Positions 33,716 to 43,494 of a stretch of DNA of 64,000 nucleotides are shown here, one piece after another. Origin of the DNA: Corynebacterium crudilactis (lineage in GTDB: Bacteria > Actinomycetota > Actinomycetes > Mycobacteriales > Mycobacteriaceae); contig NZ_CP015622.1 of the NCBI RefSeq assembly GCF_001643015.1, forward strand, positions 2,121,358 to 2,185,357, in the 5' to 3' direction. The notes beneath the pieces are model-generated. The model was not told the origin of the DNA and did no database searches. It worked only from the letters and a program-made list of their open reading frames with translations. The position numbers were made by a program, and so were the translations under genes. Position 1 is the first letter of the stretch. Each line of letters begins with the position of its first letter.

Positions 33716-35101
33716 CTAGCAGCCGATGAGGCGCTGAGCCAAGTAGCCCTGCAGCTCATCGAGTGAAACACGAACCTGCTCCATGGTGTCGCGCTCACGC
33801 ACGGTTACAGCGTTATCCTCGAGAGAATCGAAGTCAACGGTGACACAGAACGGGGTGCCGATTTCGTCCTGACGACGGTAACGGCGACCAATTGCACCAG
33901 AGGTGTCGTAGTCAACGTTCCAGAATTCACGCAGCTCTGCAGCCAGCTTTTCCGCCAAAGGCGTCAAAGTATCCTTCTTGGATAGTGGCAAGACCGCAAT
34001 CTTGACCGGCGCCAGGCGACGGTCAAGCTTTAGAACGACGCGCTTATCGACGCCACCCTTTGAGTTTGGTGCTTCGTCTTCGTAGTAAGCATCCATCAGG
34101 AACATCATCATTGCACGGCCAAGACCTGCAGCAGGCTCAATGACGAATGGAATCCAACGTTCGTTGGTCTCCTGGTCGAAGAAAGATAGGTCTTCTCCGG
34201 AGCCTTCAGAGTGCACGCGCAGATCGTAATCAGTACGGTTTGCAACGCCCTCAAGCTCGCCCCACTTGGTGTTGGCAAAGTTGAATGCATACTCAATATC
34301 AACAGTGCGCTTGGAGTAGTGAGACAGCTTCTCTTGTGGGTGTTCGTATAGGCGTAGATTCTCAGGCTTAATACCCAAGTTGATGTACCACTGGTGACGA
34401 GTATCAATCCAGTACTGGTGCCATTCTTCGTCCTCGCCAGGCTTGACGAAGAATTCCATCTCCATCTGCTCGAACTCACGAGTACGGAAGATGAAGTTAC
34501 CTGGGGTGATCTCATTACGGAAAGACTTACCAATGTTGGCAATTCCGAATGGAGGCTTCATGCGTGAAGTGTTCATCACGTTCTTGAAGTTCACGAAAAT
34601 ACCTTGAGCGGTTTCAGGGCGCAGGTAGTGCAGACCCTCTTCATCATCCACAGGACCTAGGAAGGTCTTCAGCAAGCCAGAGAAAGCCTTTGGCTCAGTC
34701 CAGTTTCCTGGCTGTCCGGTCTCTGGATCCTTGATATCAGCCAGGCCGTTTACTGGTGGGTGGCCGTGCTTCTCTTCATAAGCTTCCAGCAGGTGGTCTG
34801 CACGGTATCGCTTATGGGTGTTTAGGGACTCAACCAGTGGGTCAGTGAAGACCTCAACGTGGCCGGAAGTAACCCATACCTGGCGAGGAAGGATAACTGA
34901 GGTGTCAACACCTACTACGTCTGGGCGGGAAGTAACCATTGAACGCCACCACTGACGCTTGATGTTTTCCTTCAGTTCTACGCCCAGTGGGCCGTAGTCC
35001 CATGCAGAGCGGGTACCGCCGTAGATCTCACCACAGGGGTACACCAGTCCACGTCGTTTACACAGGTTAACCACGGTGTCGATGATCGATTGCTGAGCCA
35101 C
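33716..35101 (-). CDS. glyS: Glycyl-tRNA synthetase (class II, alpha2 type)
   Basis: 461-residue glycyl-tRNA synthetase of the homodimeric, archaeal/eukaryal-like bacterial type. It charges tRNA-Gly. The N-terminus ([17 protein letters not shown]) and class II motif 2 ([26 protein letters not shown]) are clear; motif 3 is [10 protein letters not shown] near residue 350, and the C-terminal anticodon-binding domain includes [14 protein letters not shown] residues. The length is typical. It is divergent from znr, and a hairpin follows the gene. It lies in the usual corynebacterial position beside the zinc regulators. Confidence 0.96.
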   Translation of the reverse strand: MAQQSIIDTVVNLCKRRGLVYPCGEIYGGTRSAWDYGPLGVELKENIKRQWWRSMVTSRPDVVGVDTSVILPRQVWVTSGHVEVFTDPLVESLNTHKRYRADHLLEAYEEKHGHPPVNGLADIKDPETGQPGNWTEPKAFSGLLKTFLGPVDDEEGLHYLRPETAQGIFVNFKNVMNTSRMKPPFGIANIGKSFRNEITPGNFIFRTREFEQMEMEFFVKPGEDEEWHQYWIDTRHQWYINLGIKPENLRLYEHPQEKLSHYSKRTVDIEYAFNFANTKWGELEGVANRTDYDLRVHSEGSGEDLSFFDQETNERWIPFVIEPAAGLGRAMMMFLMDAYYEDEAPNSKGGVDKRVVLKLDRRLAPVKIAVLPLSKKDTLTPLAEKLAAELREFWNVDYDTSGAIGRRYRRQDEIGTPFCVTVDFDSLEDNAVTVRERDTMEQVRVSLDELQGYLAQRLIGC

Positions 35102-35272
35102 GTCGGATGCTCTCCTCCACGTCGAATGAAAAAATAACTGTCCCCTTTAGGACATACCCAATCAATCCTAGCCCAACAAGACACCACCCCTCCCCTGACC
35201 CCCGATATTGCGAAGAGCCGGAATTCGATAAATATTTTCTCGTTTCCTCCAACAATGATTCCAAGACCAGGT

Positions 35273-35307
35273 AAAATAGCAAGCGTGCTAGATCCAATTC
35301 GGATCTA
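35273..35307 (+). promoter_or_regulatory. znr promoter and putative Znr operator
   Basis: TAAAAT at 35273-35278 is a good -10 candidate. Immediately downstream, TAGATCC-AATTC-GGATCTA (35289-35307) is a perfect 7-bp inverted repeat with a 5-base spacer, 23 bases before the GTG start of the ArsR-type gene. An ArsR-family protein bound there would block transcription, which fits autoregulation; this is inference. Confidence 0.55.
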
Positions 35308-35329
35308 AATGGACGGAAGGATTTCTCCC

Positions 35330-35701
35330 GTGATTCACAACTCCAATCGGAATTTCATAGCCTCATTAGAAAATTCTGAATCCTCCGCTTCAACTACTCT
35401 GAATGATCTTGCTTCACCCAAGAACATCAAGGCTATGAGTTCACTCATCAGGGCACTCGATTCACCACTTCGAATCCAAATTATCCTCGCTTTGAATGAA
35501 CGCCCACACTTTGTCCACGAGTTGGTCAAACTAGTTCAAAGTTCCCAACCACTCGTGAGTCAGCATCTGAAAGTTCTAAAATCTGCAGGCATCGTTGATG
35601 CACAACGGCAAGGTCGGCAAATGACTTATTCCCTTGCACAGGGCCGCGTCCTAGACATCCTCCTGCTAGCACTCGAAGCTAGCTCCAATACACCTGAGTA
35701 G
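35330..35701 (+). CDS. znr: ArsR-family zinc-responsive regulator
   Basis: 123-residue winged-helix repressor of the ArsR/SmtB family. The DNA-recognition part reads SSQPLVSQHLKVLKSAGIVDAQRQGRQMTYSL (given in pieces), and the preceding helix has the LRIQIILALNERPHFVHELV pattern. In C. glutamicum the homologous gene pair znr-zur controls zinc homeostasis. The GTG at 35330 is preferred over ATG 35309 because AAGGA at 35316-35320 is well placed for it, while the ATG has no site. It is followed by zur after 40 bases. A palindrome overlaps the leader. Metal-binding Cys residues typical of ArsR are not obvious; His and Asp residues in the C-terminal helix may serve instead. Confidence 0.82.
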   Translation: MIHNSNRNFIASLENSESSASTTLNDLASPKNIKAMSSLIRALDSPLRIQIILALNERPHFVHELVKLVQSSQPLVSQHLKVLKSAGIVDAQRQGRQMTYSLAQGRVLDILLLALEASSNTPE

Positions 35702-35741
35702 ACTGTCCATGTACGTTTTGTGTCGTTGAGGAGGATTATCG

Positions 35742-36176
35742 GTGGGTATTAATCGCATCAGCCAAGGCTCTGCCCCGAAGCTGGGAGTGCGAAGCACCAG
35801 ACAGCGAAAAGCCGTAATCGATGTCTTGGAGGAAATCGATAACTTCGCCTCCGCCAAGGAGATCCATCTAGAGCTTTCCTCACGCGAACACAATGTCGGA
35901 TTAACCACGGTCTACCGCACGCTTCAATCATTAGCCGATATCGGAGCCGTAGATGTGCTTACTGTCACTGGCGGAGAAACTCTGTACCGCCAATGCCACG
36001 CGGAAGGCCACCACCACCATTTGGTCTGCACGAACTGCGGACACACTGTAGAAATTGACGGTGGCCCTGTCGAAACATGGGCACAAGAAATTGCTACCAA
36101 AAACGGGTTTAGCCTGAGTAGCCACGAAGCTGAAATCTTTGGACTCTGCCCAGCTTGTAATCAAAAGCAGAGCTAA
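35742..36176 (+). CDS. zur: Zinc uptake regulator, Fur family
   Basis: 144-residue Fur-family repressor that controls zinc uptake genes. It has an N-terminal winged helix (RSTRQRKAVIDVLEE, then VGLTTVYRTLQSLADIG, the recognition helix), a metal-sensing His-rich stretch CHAEGHHHHLVC with CxxC (CTNC), and a second CxxC near the C-terminus (CPAC) that binds structural zinc. The start is GTG at 35742 with GAGGAGGA-like purines 8-12 bases upstream. It lies 40 bases after znr, so both are likely co-transcribed and respond to zinc. A perfect palindromic terminator follows. Confidence 0.93.
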   Translation: MGINRISQGSAPKLGVRSTRQRKAVIDVLEEIDNFASAKEIHLELSSREHNVGLTTVYRTLQSLADIGAVDVLTVTGGETLYRQCHAEGHHHHLVCTNCGHTVEIDGGPVETWAQEIATKNGFSLSSHEAEIFGLCPACNQKQS

Positions 36177-36189
36177 CGCCACTAACACT

Positions 36190-36223
36190 AACTGCCGAAC
36201 AGATATCTGTTCGGCAGTTTTTC
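36190..36223 (+). terminator. Terminator after zur
   Basis: The perfect palindrome AACTGCCGAACAGAT/ATCTGTTCGGCAGTT without a loop is followed by TTTT, 13 bases after the zur stop. Confidence 0.88.
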
Positions 36224-36305
36224 GTTCTTATAAAATACCCCTTGTTTTCGAATGTTTGTTTGAGTATTCTGGGTGCTAACAACAACGATCAGGAGGGAGA
36301 AACAC

Positions 36306-37901
36306 ATGAGCGCACTCACCACACACGTAGCTACCGTCACTACCGCGCTGCATGCTATCTCCAACCATCTGGGCACGTTCATCACTGATGATGACACCAC
36401 ACCTGAGCAGTACGCCACCCTCGAAGATGATCTCATCAACCTCGAAAACGCCATCAACCACCACGCCACCATCGCAGCCCAAGCTGCTGCCCTGGCAGAG
36501 CGAACCAATGCCGCCCACACTATCGGTTCCACACACCTCATCGACTACCTCACCACCACCTTCGGTCTCTCCAAAGCACGCGCCCACCACCGCATCACCC
36601 TCGCACACTCCCTCTATCCCAAACCGACCACGCCTAGCCCTGGCAGTAACGGTGATAAGTCAAATGGCGGACCTGACGGTAGCTCAAATGATGATGACTC
36701 GGGTGATGATGACCCCGACCCAGAACCCGAAGCTGAACCCGGACAGGAGCCTGCATCAGGGTCTGAACCTGGAACTTCTGGTGGCGCTGGTACTCCTGAG
36801 CCCACTCACCCCGGTGGAACACATATCAGCGCCGAAAAACACGCCATCATCACCGACGAACTCACACACCTCAACCCCAACACCACACCCAGTTATAAGG
36901 ACCTACGCGACCAAGCGCTGGGCCAAGCCATCTGGCGCACCCCAGAAGACCTCCGCACCTGGCTGCGACACCAAATCACCACAGCCAACACTGTCTACCC
37001 CAACCCCATCACCGCCATGGGCAAACGCTACCTCGCCCTGAGCAAACCCGATGCCAACAACATGGTCCGCATCCACGGACTCATCCCAGCAAGCACCGCA
37101 GCACTAATCACTGCGAACACTGCACCGCTGACCAAACGTGGTGACCTGGTCGATATCCCCGCAAGTGATGACACCCGTAACCGAGGGCAACGCTACGCCG
37201 ACGCACTGCACCACATCATGGACACCTACAACCACGGCATTGTCACCCCAGCACGCGGAGGCACAGCCAGCATTATCATCTCCATGACCACTGATGATAT
37301 TGATGACATCAACCACAGTGATGCCAGCCCGTTGAACACGCTCTACCCCACCAACACCGGCTACTCCTTGAACCTAGCAGAGATCATGAACCTCATCGCC
37401 GCGAAATACGACTTCGCTGTATTACTGGACGGGGCTACCGGGCAGCCACTTAATGTCCACCGAATGCAACGCAATGCGAACCTGACCCAACGCATCGCCG
37501 TGTTCGCCTCAGAACTAGTGTGTTCTGCACCGAACTGTGACAGACCTCAGTTAGAGTGCGAGATCCATCATCTTGATCCCTGGATTCGAGGTGGGCTAAC
37601 CAACCTAGTCAACCTGACGCAGCAGTGTTTTAACCATCATCCGCGCAATGATGACACGCGCAGTGGAGTCAATGGCAAGGGATTTATGGATCGTGATCCT
37701 GTGACTGGTCGAGTAGGGCATTATCCACCCGGTGGGGATAATGGTCCGGTGTTTAATCGCTCGGCGGCCGCTGATGCATCGGGTGGTGCGTGGGCACGAC
37801 GAAAACACCGTGCTACTGGCCCGCCGGGAGGACAACAACCACCTGATCCTCCCGGCCCCTATCCCAATGATGGTGGGTTATTTCACCGACCCGCATCCTA
37901 A
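36306..37901 (+). CDS. DUF222 / HNH endonuclease-domain protein
   Basis: 531-residue protein of the DUF222-HNH family (13E12-type), common in actinobacteria, often in several copies, and of unknown function. The DUF222 region spans most of the N-terminal 380 residues, interrupted by an acidic Gly/Ser/Asp/Pro/Glu-rich spacer at about residues 115-180. The HNH domain is near the C-terminus: Cys pair in CSAPNC, IHHLDPW as the catalytic HH, and LTQQCFNHHPRND as the last helix. The tail is Gly/Pro-rich. A strong AGGAGGG ribosome site at 36290-36296 supports ATG 36306. Such genes are often linked to mobile DNA, but none is recognisable here. Confidence 0.88.
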   Translation: MSALTTHVATVTTALHAISNHLGTFITDDDTTPEQYATLEDDLINLENAINHHATIAAQAAALAERTNAAHTIGSTHLIDYLTTTFGLSKARAHHRITLAHSLYPKPTTPSPGSNGDKSNGGPDGSSNDDDSGDDDPDPEPEAEPGQEPASGSEPGTSGGAGTPEPTHPGGTHISAEKHAIITDELTHLNPNTTPSYKDLRDQALGQAIWRTPEDLRTWLRHQITTANTVYPNPITAMGKRYLALSKPDANNMVRIHGLIPASTAALITANTAPLTKRGDLVDIPASDDTRNRGQRYADALHHIMDTYNHGIVTPARGGTASIIISMTTDDIDDINHSDASPLNTLYPTNTGYSLNLAEIMNLIAAKYDFAVLLDGATGQPLNVHRMQRNANLTQRIAVFASELVCSAPNCDRPQLECEIHHLDPWIRGGLTNLVNLTQQCFNHHPRNDDTRSGVNGKGFMDRDPVTGRVGHYPPGGDNGPVFNRSAAADASGGAWARRKHRATGPPGGQQPPDPPGPYPNDGGLFHRPAS

Positions 37902-37994
37902 ACAACAACCATGAGCACCAGGTACACAGTCATACCCAGACACGCTACTCAAGCACAGTGTCCAGACACGCCCAAATATGACCACTCCAAAACT

Positions 37995-39068
37995 TTAAAG
38001 AATCATGCCAAATAGCAAGCCAAGCACATAGGTCACTGATGCTGCACCGTAGCCAATGGCAAGCTGTCGCAACGCTCTGACTCCTGGTGGTTTTCCAGAG
38101 AGCAAGCCGGTTGTAGCCCCTGTTGCCATCAAGGAAATTCCCACCAAGATTAGTGAGGTAACCGCAGCTACTAGGCCTTCCAGTCCAAAGACATACGGAA
38201 TAATTGGGAGGAATGCGCCCACAGAGAACGCCAGGAAACTGAACGTAGCAGCCGAACGAGCAGAGCCCGCACTTTGCACTTCTGTGCTGCCGAGGACGTT
38301 ATCGCTCACGCGCTTTTGCTCGCCGATCTTGGCAAGCACACGTTTTGCTTTCACTTTAGCTTCGTCCTCGCTCATGCCGCGGGCTCGGTAGACCAGCTCT
38401 AGTTCGTTCGATTCGACATCGAGTGCGTGGAGGGCTTCGCGGGCTTTGGGGTCCGGGAGGGAGGCGTCGAGAAGCTCTGTTTGGGAACGCACAGAGATGT
38501 ACTCGCCGGCGGCCATGGAGAGGGCACCGGACAGCAGGCCGGAGACGCCCGTAATGAGCACGATTTGGGCGGGCACGCCAGTGGCCATAACACCTATGAC
38601 GAGTGCCACGTTAGAGACAAGGCCATCGTTGATGCCGAATACCGCGGCGCGGAAGTTACCGCTCATGCGTTCACGGCCACGGCTAGCTAGTCCTCGCACC
38701 ACTTCTGCATGGATGCGCTCATCGGCGCTGATGTGCTGGGGTGCATCAATATCGTCGTCGTAGGGGCTGCGTGTTTCTGCTGATTGGATGAGTGCAAGGG
38801 TAAACACGGAACCAAAACGGCGCGCTAAAAAGCCCAACAGTTGAGTTTTTGCATCAGGTTTTGGCGGGTTCTGAGCCGCATCGCCGAGCTGTTCCACCCA
38901 ATAATCTGCGTGGCGGTCTTCGGCATCTGCAAGTGTGAGAAGGATTTCTTGCTCTTCCCCACTGCGACGCCTGGCAAGGTCGCGGTAGGCGGCCGCCTCA
39001 GATCGCTCGTTTGCCAGGTAGCCACGCCAACGTTTGATTTGTTCTGGTGTGGGCTGGTTGGTGGACAT
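37995..39068 (-). CDS. VIT1/CCC1-type transporter with N-terminal ferritin-like domain
   Basis: 357-residue membrane protein. Residues about 1-75 resemble a rubrerythrin-like four-helix domain (ANERSEAAAYRDLA, then LADAEDRHADYW with Glu/His ligands), and residues about 140-357 form a VIT1/CCC1 domain with roughly five helices and the motif FGINDGLVSNVALVIG. The VIT family moves Fe2+ or Mn2+ across membranes; the ferritin-like part may sense or deliver metal. The start overlaps the uppS stop by one base (TAATG), so the two are co-translated although no functional link is evident. It converges on the DUF222/HNH gene. Confidence 0.88.
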   Translation of the reverse strand: MSTNQPTPEQIKRWRGYLANERSEAAAYRDLARRRSGEEQEILLTLADAEDRHADYWVEQLGDAAQNPPKPDAKTQLLGFLARRFGSVFTLALIQSAETRSPYDDDIDAPQHISADERIHAEVVRGLASRGRERMSGNFRAAVFGINDGLVSNVALVIGVMATGVPAQIVLITGVSGLLSGALSMAAGEYISVRSQTELLDASLPDPKAREALHALDVESNELELVYRARGMSEDEAKVKAKRVLAKIGEQKRVSDNVLGSTEVQSAGSARSAATFSFLAFSVGAFLPIIPYVFGLEGLVAAVTSLILVGISLMATGATTGLLSGKPPGVRALRQLAIGYGAASVTYVLGLLFGMIL

Positions 39069-39799
39069 TATGCACTTCCGAATCTACGATCCCGTTTTGC
39101 GTATTCAAGGACTGCGTCAAACAAGTCTTGTTTTTTAAAGTCGGGGAACAGCTTATCCTGATACACCATTTCGGCGTATGCAGATTGCCACAGCAGGAAA
39201 TTAGAGGTGCGTTTTTCGCCAGAGGGACGCAGGAAAAGATCCACGTCGGGCATATCGGGTTCGTCCAGGAAGTTGGCGAAGGTTTTCTCGTTGATCTGCT
39301 CAGGGCGAAGTTCTCCGGCAGCAGCGAGTCGGGCGATTTCGCGGGTGGCATCAATAATTTCTGCGCGACCGCCGTAATTCACACACATGGCCAGCGTCAT
39401 GGTGGTGTTGTCTTTGGTCAGTTCTTCTGCAGATTCCAACTCGCGGATCACTGAACGCCACAGACGCGGACGGCGGCCAACCCACCGCACACGGACACCT
39501 TTTTCATGCAAGCTATCGCGCTGGCGGCGCAGTACATCGCGGTTAAAGCCCATGAGGAAACGCACTTCATCGGTGGAACGGCGCCAGTTTTCAGTGGAGA
39601 AAGCATAGGCAGAAAGGTAGGGAACGCCGAGTTCAATGCAAGCGTCGACGACGTCAAGGAGAACTGCTTCGCCGCGCTTGTGGCCTTCGGTGCGTTTCAT
39701 GCCACGGTCGGTAGCCCAGCGTCCGTTTCCATCCATGACAAGCGCAATGTGCTCGGGTAGGAATTGGGCAGGAATTTGGGGTACTTGAAATTCGCTCAC
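39068..39799 (-). CDS. uppS: Isoprenyl (undecaprenyl/decaprenyl) diphosphate synthase
   Basis: 243-residue cis-prenyltransferase that makes the long-chain polyprenyl diphosphate carrier for cell-wall synthesis. The family motif is [12 protein letters not shown] at about residues 18-29 with the catalytic Asp, and the C-terminal signature region [21 protein letters not shown] is complete (quoted in part as [12 protein letters not shown]). In Corynebacteriales such enzymes form decaprenyl diphosphate, also needed for arabinogalactan; the chain length cannot be read from sequence. It lies in a minus-strand block after recO, with a gap of 26 bases. Confidence 0.94.
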   Translation of the reverse strand: MSEFQVPQIPAQFLPEHIALVMDGNGRWATDRGMKRTEGHKRGEAVLLDVVDACIELGVPYLSAYAFSTENWRRSTDEVRFLMGFNRDVLRRQRDSLHEKGVRVRWVGRRPRLWRSVIRELESAEELTKDNTTMTLAMCVNYGGRAEIIDATREIARLAAAGELRPEQINEKTFANFLDEPDMPDVDLFLRPSGEKRTSNFLLWQSAYAEMVYQDKLFPDFKKQDLFDAVLEYAKRDRRFGSA

Positions 39800-39825
39800 C
39801 TAAACTATTCTGCCATGTGAGCTTT

Positions 39826-40554
39826 CTAAGCTTGGTCTAGTACCGCCAATGTGGGTAGTTTCCGCTCAATATGCCACTGCAGATGCGCGGTAGTCAGGCG
39901 GTGGATGGTGCTTTGCTGCTCGGGATGCTCGAGAGGAATGCGTGCTGTGTGACCATTGGCTACAAGCCACATCATGTGCAAAGTTTCTGCTGGTACAGCT
40001 ATGCTTCCGGCTTGTCGGCAATACAAACACACTGCCCCACCAGCACCGGGATTAAACGCAGTGTGTGGTCCGGGACGTCCACAGGAAGCACAATCAAACA
40101 GGCTTGGTGCCCAGCCTGCATGGTTCATGGCACGCAGCATGAATTCATCCAAATCCAGCACAGGTTCGGCGGAATCTTGGATGTTTTTCAAAGCGCGGGT
40201 GGTTTCTTCAAAAAGATGCGGATCTTTTTCCAGACCAGCAATGTGAGTGGCGATCTCTAAAATTGCCGATGCGCAGGAATATCGAGTGAAATCTTCGATG
40301 ATTCCGGAAGCGTAATAAGCAACCGTATCGGCCCCTGAAATGGTGGATAATTTCCGGCTGGGATAAAGCTGTACATCTAATTCAACAAAGAGCTGAAGCC
40401 GCGAGCCGAACCGTGATTTGGAACGGCGCACGCCTTTGGCAACACCACGCACAATGCCGTGGTTTCGGGTGAGCAACACAATGATCCGGTCAGCCTCACC
40501 GAAATCATAGGTTTTGACAACAAGTGCCCGGTCCCGAAAACTCTCTCTACGCAT
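39826..40554 (-). CDS. recO: DNA repair protein RecO
   Basis: 242-residue RecO, which helps RecA load onto single-stranded DNA coated by SSB in the RecFOR pathway. The N-terminal OB fold is visible (RDRALVVKTYDFGEADRIIVLLT), and the C-terminal zinc site has CASCGRPG and later CLYC, giving the expected four Cys. The length is typical. It follows era by 9 bases on the minus strand, the order era-recO-uppS that is usual in actinobacteria. Confidence 0.94.
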   Translation of the reverse strand: MRRESFRDRALVVKTYDFGEADRIIVLLTRNHGIVRGVAKGVRRSKSRFGSRLQLFVELDVQLYPSRKLSTISGADTVAYYASGIIEDFTRYSCASAILEIATHIAGLEKDPHLFEETTRALKNIQDSAEPVLDLDEFMLRAMNHAGWAPSLFDCASCGRPGPHTAFNPGAGGAVCLYCRQAGSIAVPAETLHMMWLVANGHTARIPLEHPEQQSTIHRLTTAHLQWHIERKLPTLAVLDQA

Positions 40555-40563
40555 TGTTCCCGA

Positions 40564-41481
40564 TTAGAAACCTAGGCGGTTCAATGCCTTTGGATCGGAC
40601 TGCCAGTTCTTCAGCACCTTGATGCGCAGGTCAAGGAACACATTCTGGCCAAGCATCTTGATGATGTCCTGACGGGAAGTGTGAATGATGCGGCCAAGAC
40701 GCTGGCCCTTGTGCCCCACGATGATGTCTTTTTGTCCAGGGCGCTCAACATAGATGATCGCGTGCACAGAAAGCACACCGTTGCGCTCAGGGTCTGGAAG
40801 GATCTCATCAACTTCAACTGCCACGGAGTGTGGCAGTTCATTTTTCAAGCCGGACAGCGCAGCTTCACGGATTGCTTCTGCGATGCGGGTGTCAGTGTCT
40901 TCATCGGTGATGTGATCATCAGGGTAGAACTTCGGGCCCTCCGGAAGCAGCTCGGTCATCACCTTAATGAGCGTTTCGACGTTTTCTCCTGAGGTCGAAG
41001 ACACAGGCACAACTTCGCTGTTGCCACCGAGCAACTCATGCAGTGCCATCAGCTGGGCTGCCACCATGTCGCGGGACACGCTGTCCGCCTTAGTGACGAT
41101 GCCGAGGATGGGAGTTTTTGGCGATACATTTCGTACAGCGTCAAGGATCCAACGGTCGCCTGGGCCAATCTTTTCATTAGCTGGGACAGTGAAACCAATC
41201 AGATCAACATCAGCGTAGGTATCTTTGACTGCTTCGTTCAGACGCTCACCCAGCAGGGTGCGTGGACGGTGCAGACCTGGGGTATCCACCACAATGATCT
41301 GTGCATTCTTGCGGTGTACCAAGCCACGGATTGGGTGACGAGTAGTCTCTGGCTGGTTAGCAGTAATCGCGATTTTCTCGCCGACCAGTGCGTTGGTCAA
41401 GGTGGACTTACCGGTGTTTGGGCGGCCCACGAAGCTGACGAATCCGGAGCTAAAGCCCTCAGGAGTATCGGTAAAACTCAT
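40564..41481 (-). CDS. era: GTPase Era
   Basis: 305-residue Era, an essential GTPase in 30S ribosome maturation that binds the 3' end of 16S rRNA. G1 is GRPNTGKST at about residues 19-27, G3 is DTPGLHRP, and G4 TKAD; the C-terminal KH domain includes IIVGHKGQRLGRI. An N-terminal extension of about 14 residues is usual for this group. The gene follows the CBS-domain protein gene by 108 bases, and precedes recO by 9. Confidence 0.95.
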   Translation of the reverse strand: MSFTDTPEGFSSGFVSFVGRPNTGKSTLTNALVGEKIAITANQPETTRHPIRGLVHRKNAQIIVVDTPGLHRPRTLLGERLNEAVKDTYADVDLIGFTVPANEKIGPGDRWILDAVRNVSPKTPILGIVTKADSVSRDMVAAQLMALHELLGGNSEVVPVSSTSGENVETLIKVMTELLPEGPKFYPDDHITDEDTDTRIAEAIREAALSGLKNELPHSVAVEVDEILPDPERNGVLSVHAIIYVERPGQKDIIVGHKGQRLGRIIHTSRQDIIKMLGQNVFLDLRIKVLKNWQSDPKALNRLGF

Positions 41482-41589
41482 AAATCCTCTTTAAAGATTG
41501 GGATGATCGAACCAGCCACTTCTAGAATGAAATGTGGGCTGGTTTCCTTGGACGTCCCAGCATAGTCCTGTAGTTAGCTAAAAAGAATT

Positions 41590-42912
41590 CTATGCTTCAG
41601 ATTCTGCATCAAGATCGCCCACTACAACTACTGCTGAGTGCATGCGTAAACGACCTCGACGGTTTTTTGCGCCTTCGGCAGTGAGCTTTAAGCCACAGGA
41701 TTCCACTGTTGCTCCGGGCAGTGGTACGCGACCCAGTTCGAAAGCAATGAGGCCACCGATGGTGTCCACCTGGTCTTCGATCTCATCGCCGAACTCGATT
41801 TCTTGTTCAAGTTCTTCTTCGATATGGTCCTTGAAATCTTCCAAAGATAACCGTGAGACCACGCGATATATGCGCTCCCCGATCTTTTCTATGGGCGCTA
41901 CTTCGCGGGCATCGTACTCGTCGGCAATTTCGCCAACGATTTCTTCCAAAATATCTTCAATGGAAATCAGGCCAGCCACGCCACCATATTCATCGACAAG
42001 AATCGCGATATGCGTGTGGGCTTCCTGCATTTCTTGTAGCAGTGCGTCCAAAGATTTGGAATCCGGCACGAAAGTGGCCTTGCGCATAACTTCATCAACA
42101 GTGACGGATTTACCACCATCGGTGGCATAGTACGTCTGTTGTACCAAATCTTTGAGGTAAACAATACCAATAATGTCATCGACGTTTTCGCCGATCACGG
42201 GGATTCGGGAATGCCCAGAGCGCACACACAAAGCTGTTGCTTGCCCAGCAGTTTTTCCTGATTCGATCCAAATCATTTCCGGACGTGGCACCATGACCTG
42301 GCGAACGGTGGTGGATGCCAGATCAAAAACCGATTGGATCATGCGGCGTTCTTCAACTTCTACGATGCCGTGTTCCTGAGCGATATCGACCATTTCGCGT
42401 AGTTCAACTTCAGTAGCATATGGTCCATTCCGGAAACCTGGTCCAGGCGCAATGACATTCCCGATCCAGATCAACGCACGTGCAATGGGGCCAAGTACTT
42501 TAGCAAGACCGCTCAATGCCACTGCAGAACGCAGCATCACGCTGTAGGGATTTTTGCGTCCAACGGTTCTTCCAAACACGCCGACCACGGCAAAAGTTAG
42601 TAGAGCTACCACCATGATGGCGATAACAATGCCCCATGCCCAGCTCTTCATCACGTTGACTGCAATAGCTCCAGCAAACACAGCGGCAGAGGCATCGAGC
42701 AGCGTGCGCAGCATGATGAGCATGTTGATATGAAGTGCACGTTCATCAATCACGTGCAATAAATATGCTGAACCTGAGGCTTCATCTTTGTGCATTTGTT
42801 CAACGCGAGCACGAGATACTGTAGAAAGCGCAGATTCAACAGCACCTAGAAGGCCAGAGAAGAGCAACGCAACAACGGTCGCGATGCTCAGCCATATGAC
42901 GGAGGATTCCAC
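41590..42912 (-). CDS. CNNM/CorC-type membrane protein with CBS domains
   Basis: 440-residue hemolysin-like (HlyC/CorC, CNNM) protein. The N-terminal DUF21 domain has about four membrane helices (residues 5-170), then two CBS domains (MVPRPEMIWIESG marks the first), and a C-terminal CorC/HlyC domain ending around 425. Members are linked to Mg2+ or Co2+ efflux and salt balance in some bacteria. The ATG at 42912 directly follows the ybeY stop codon, so it is coupled to ybeY. The linkage ybeY-CNNM-era is conserved in many bacteria. Confidence 0.9.
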   Translation of the reverse strand: MESSVIWLSIATVVALLFSGLLGAVESALSTVSRARVEQMHKDEASGSAYLLHVIDERALHINMLIMLRTLLDASAAVFAGAIAVNVMKSWAWGIVIAIMVVALLTFAVVGVFGRTVGRKNPYSVMLRSAVALSGLAKVLGPIARALIWIGNVIAPGPGFRNGPYATEVELREMVDIAQEHGIVEVEERRMIQSVFDLASTTVRQVMVPRPEMIWIESGKTAGQATALCVRSGHSRIPVIGENVDDIIGIVYLKDLVQQTYYATDGGKSVTVDEVMRKATFVPDSKSLDALLQEMQEAHTHIAILVDEYGGVAGLISIEDILEEIVGEIADEYDAREVAPIEKIGERIYRVVSRLSLEDFKDHIEEELEQEIEFGDEIEDQVDTIGGLIAFELGRVPLPGATVESCGLKLTAEGAKNRRGRLRMHSAVVVVGDLDAESEA

Positions 42913-43491
42913 CTAGTTTTCAGCTCCGCTATCTTTTTCCATCTGCTCATCTAAGTCCAAGCGATCAGCAGCGGTGGGGAAAGCTCCAGCGCCGGATGGC
43001 TTTGGTTGGAAGCTGATGGCGCGGGATTCCACGTTGTCGTACCAATCTGCAAGCAGTTCATTTTGCAGTGCGAACATTTCGCGTTCTTCCGCAGGATCAA
43101 CGTGATCATAGCCAAGCAGGTGCAGGCTGCCGTGCACGGTAAGCAAGGCAAGTTCATGTGCTAAATCGTGGCCAGCTTTTGTCGCCTGTTTTGCAGCGAA
43201 TTCTGGGCACAACACAATATCGCCCAGCATGGCAGGGCCTGGAGTTACGCCATCTGGTCGGGAATAACCAGGTGTGAGCTCATCCATAGGAAAGCTCATC
43301 ACATCGGTGGGGCCTGCCAGATCTAGCCATTTCACGTGCAGATCTTCGATGGTATCGAGGTCCACAATGTGGATAGAAGCCTCGGCGTCTGGGTGGATAT
43401 CCATTTCACCCAAAGCAAAGGATAAGACATCGATGAGCATTTCTTCATTAACGCCGTCGTAGCCAGATTCATTGAATACTTCAATACTCAT
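42913..43491 (-). CDS. ybeY: Endoribonuclease YbeY
   Basis: 192-residue YbeY metal-dependent endoribonuclease, involved in 16S rRNA 3'-end maturation and ribosome quality control. The zinc motif is [11 protein letters not shown] (H-x3-H-x5-H) in the C-terminal half. It is longer than many YbeY proteins because of a tail of about 35 residues after the domain. It is 3 bases from the phoH gene and directly adjacent to the CNNM-type gene, in a conserved minus-strand block. Confidence 0.94.
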   Translation of the reverse strand: MSIEVFNESGYDGVNEEMLIDVLSFALGEMDIHPDAEASIHIVDLDTIEDLHVKWLDLAGPTDVMSFPMDELTPGYSRPDGVTPGPAMLGDIVLCPEFAAKQATKAGHDLAHELALLTVHGSLHLLGYDHVDPAEEREMFALQNELLADWYDNVESRAISFQPKPSGAGAFPTAADRLDLDEQMEKDSGAEN

Positions 43492-43494
43492 TAT

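Noticed and set aside
36306..37901. DUF222/HNH gene as part of a mobile element or a homing endonuclease inside an intron
   Set aside because: No inverted repeats, intron-like structure, integrase or target duplication is seen; both flanks are ordinary genes.
37911..37975. Two copies of CCAGACACGC between the HNH and VIT1-type genes as a repeat array or CRISPR
   Set aside because: Only two short imperfect copies with unequal surroundings; too little for any array.
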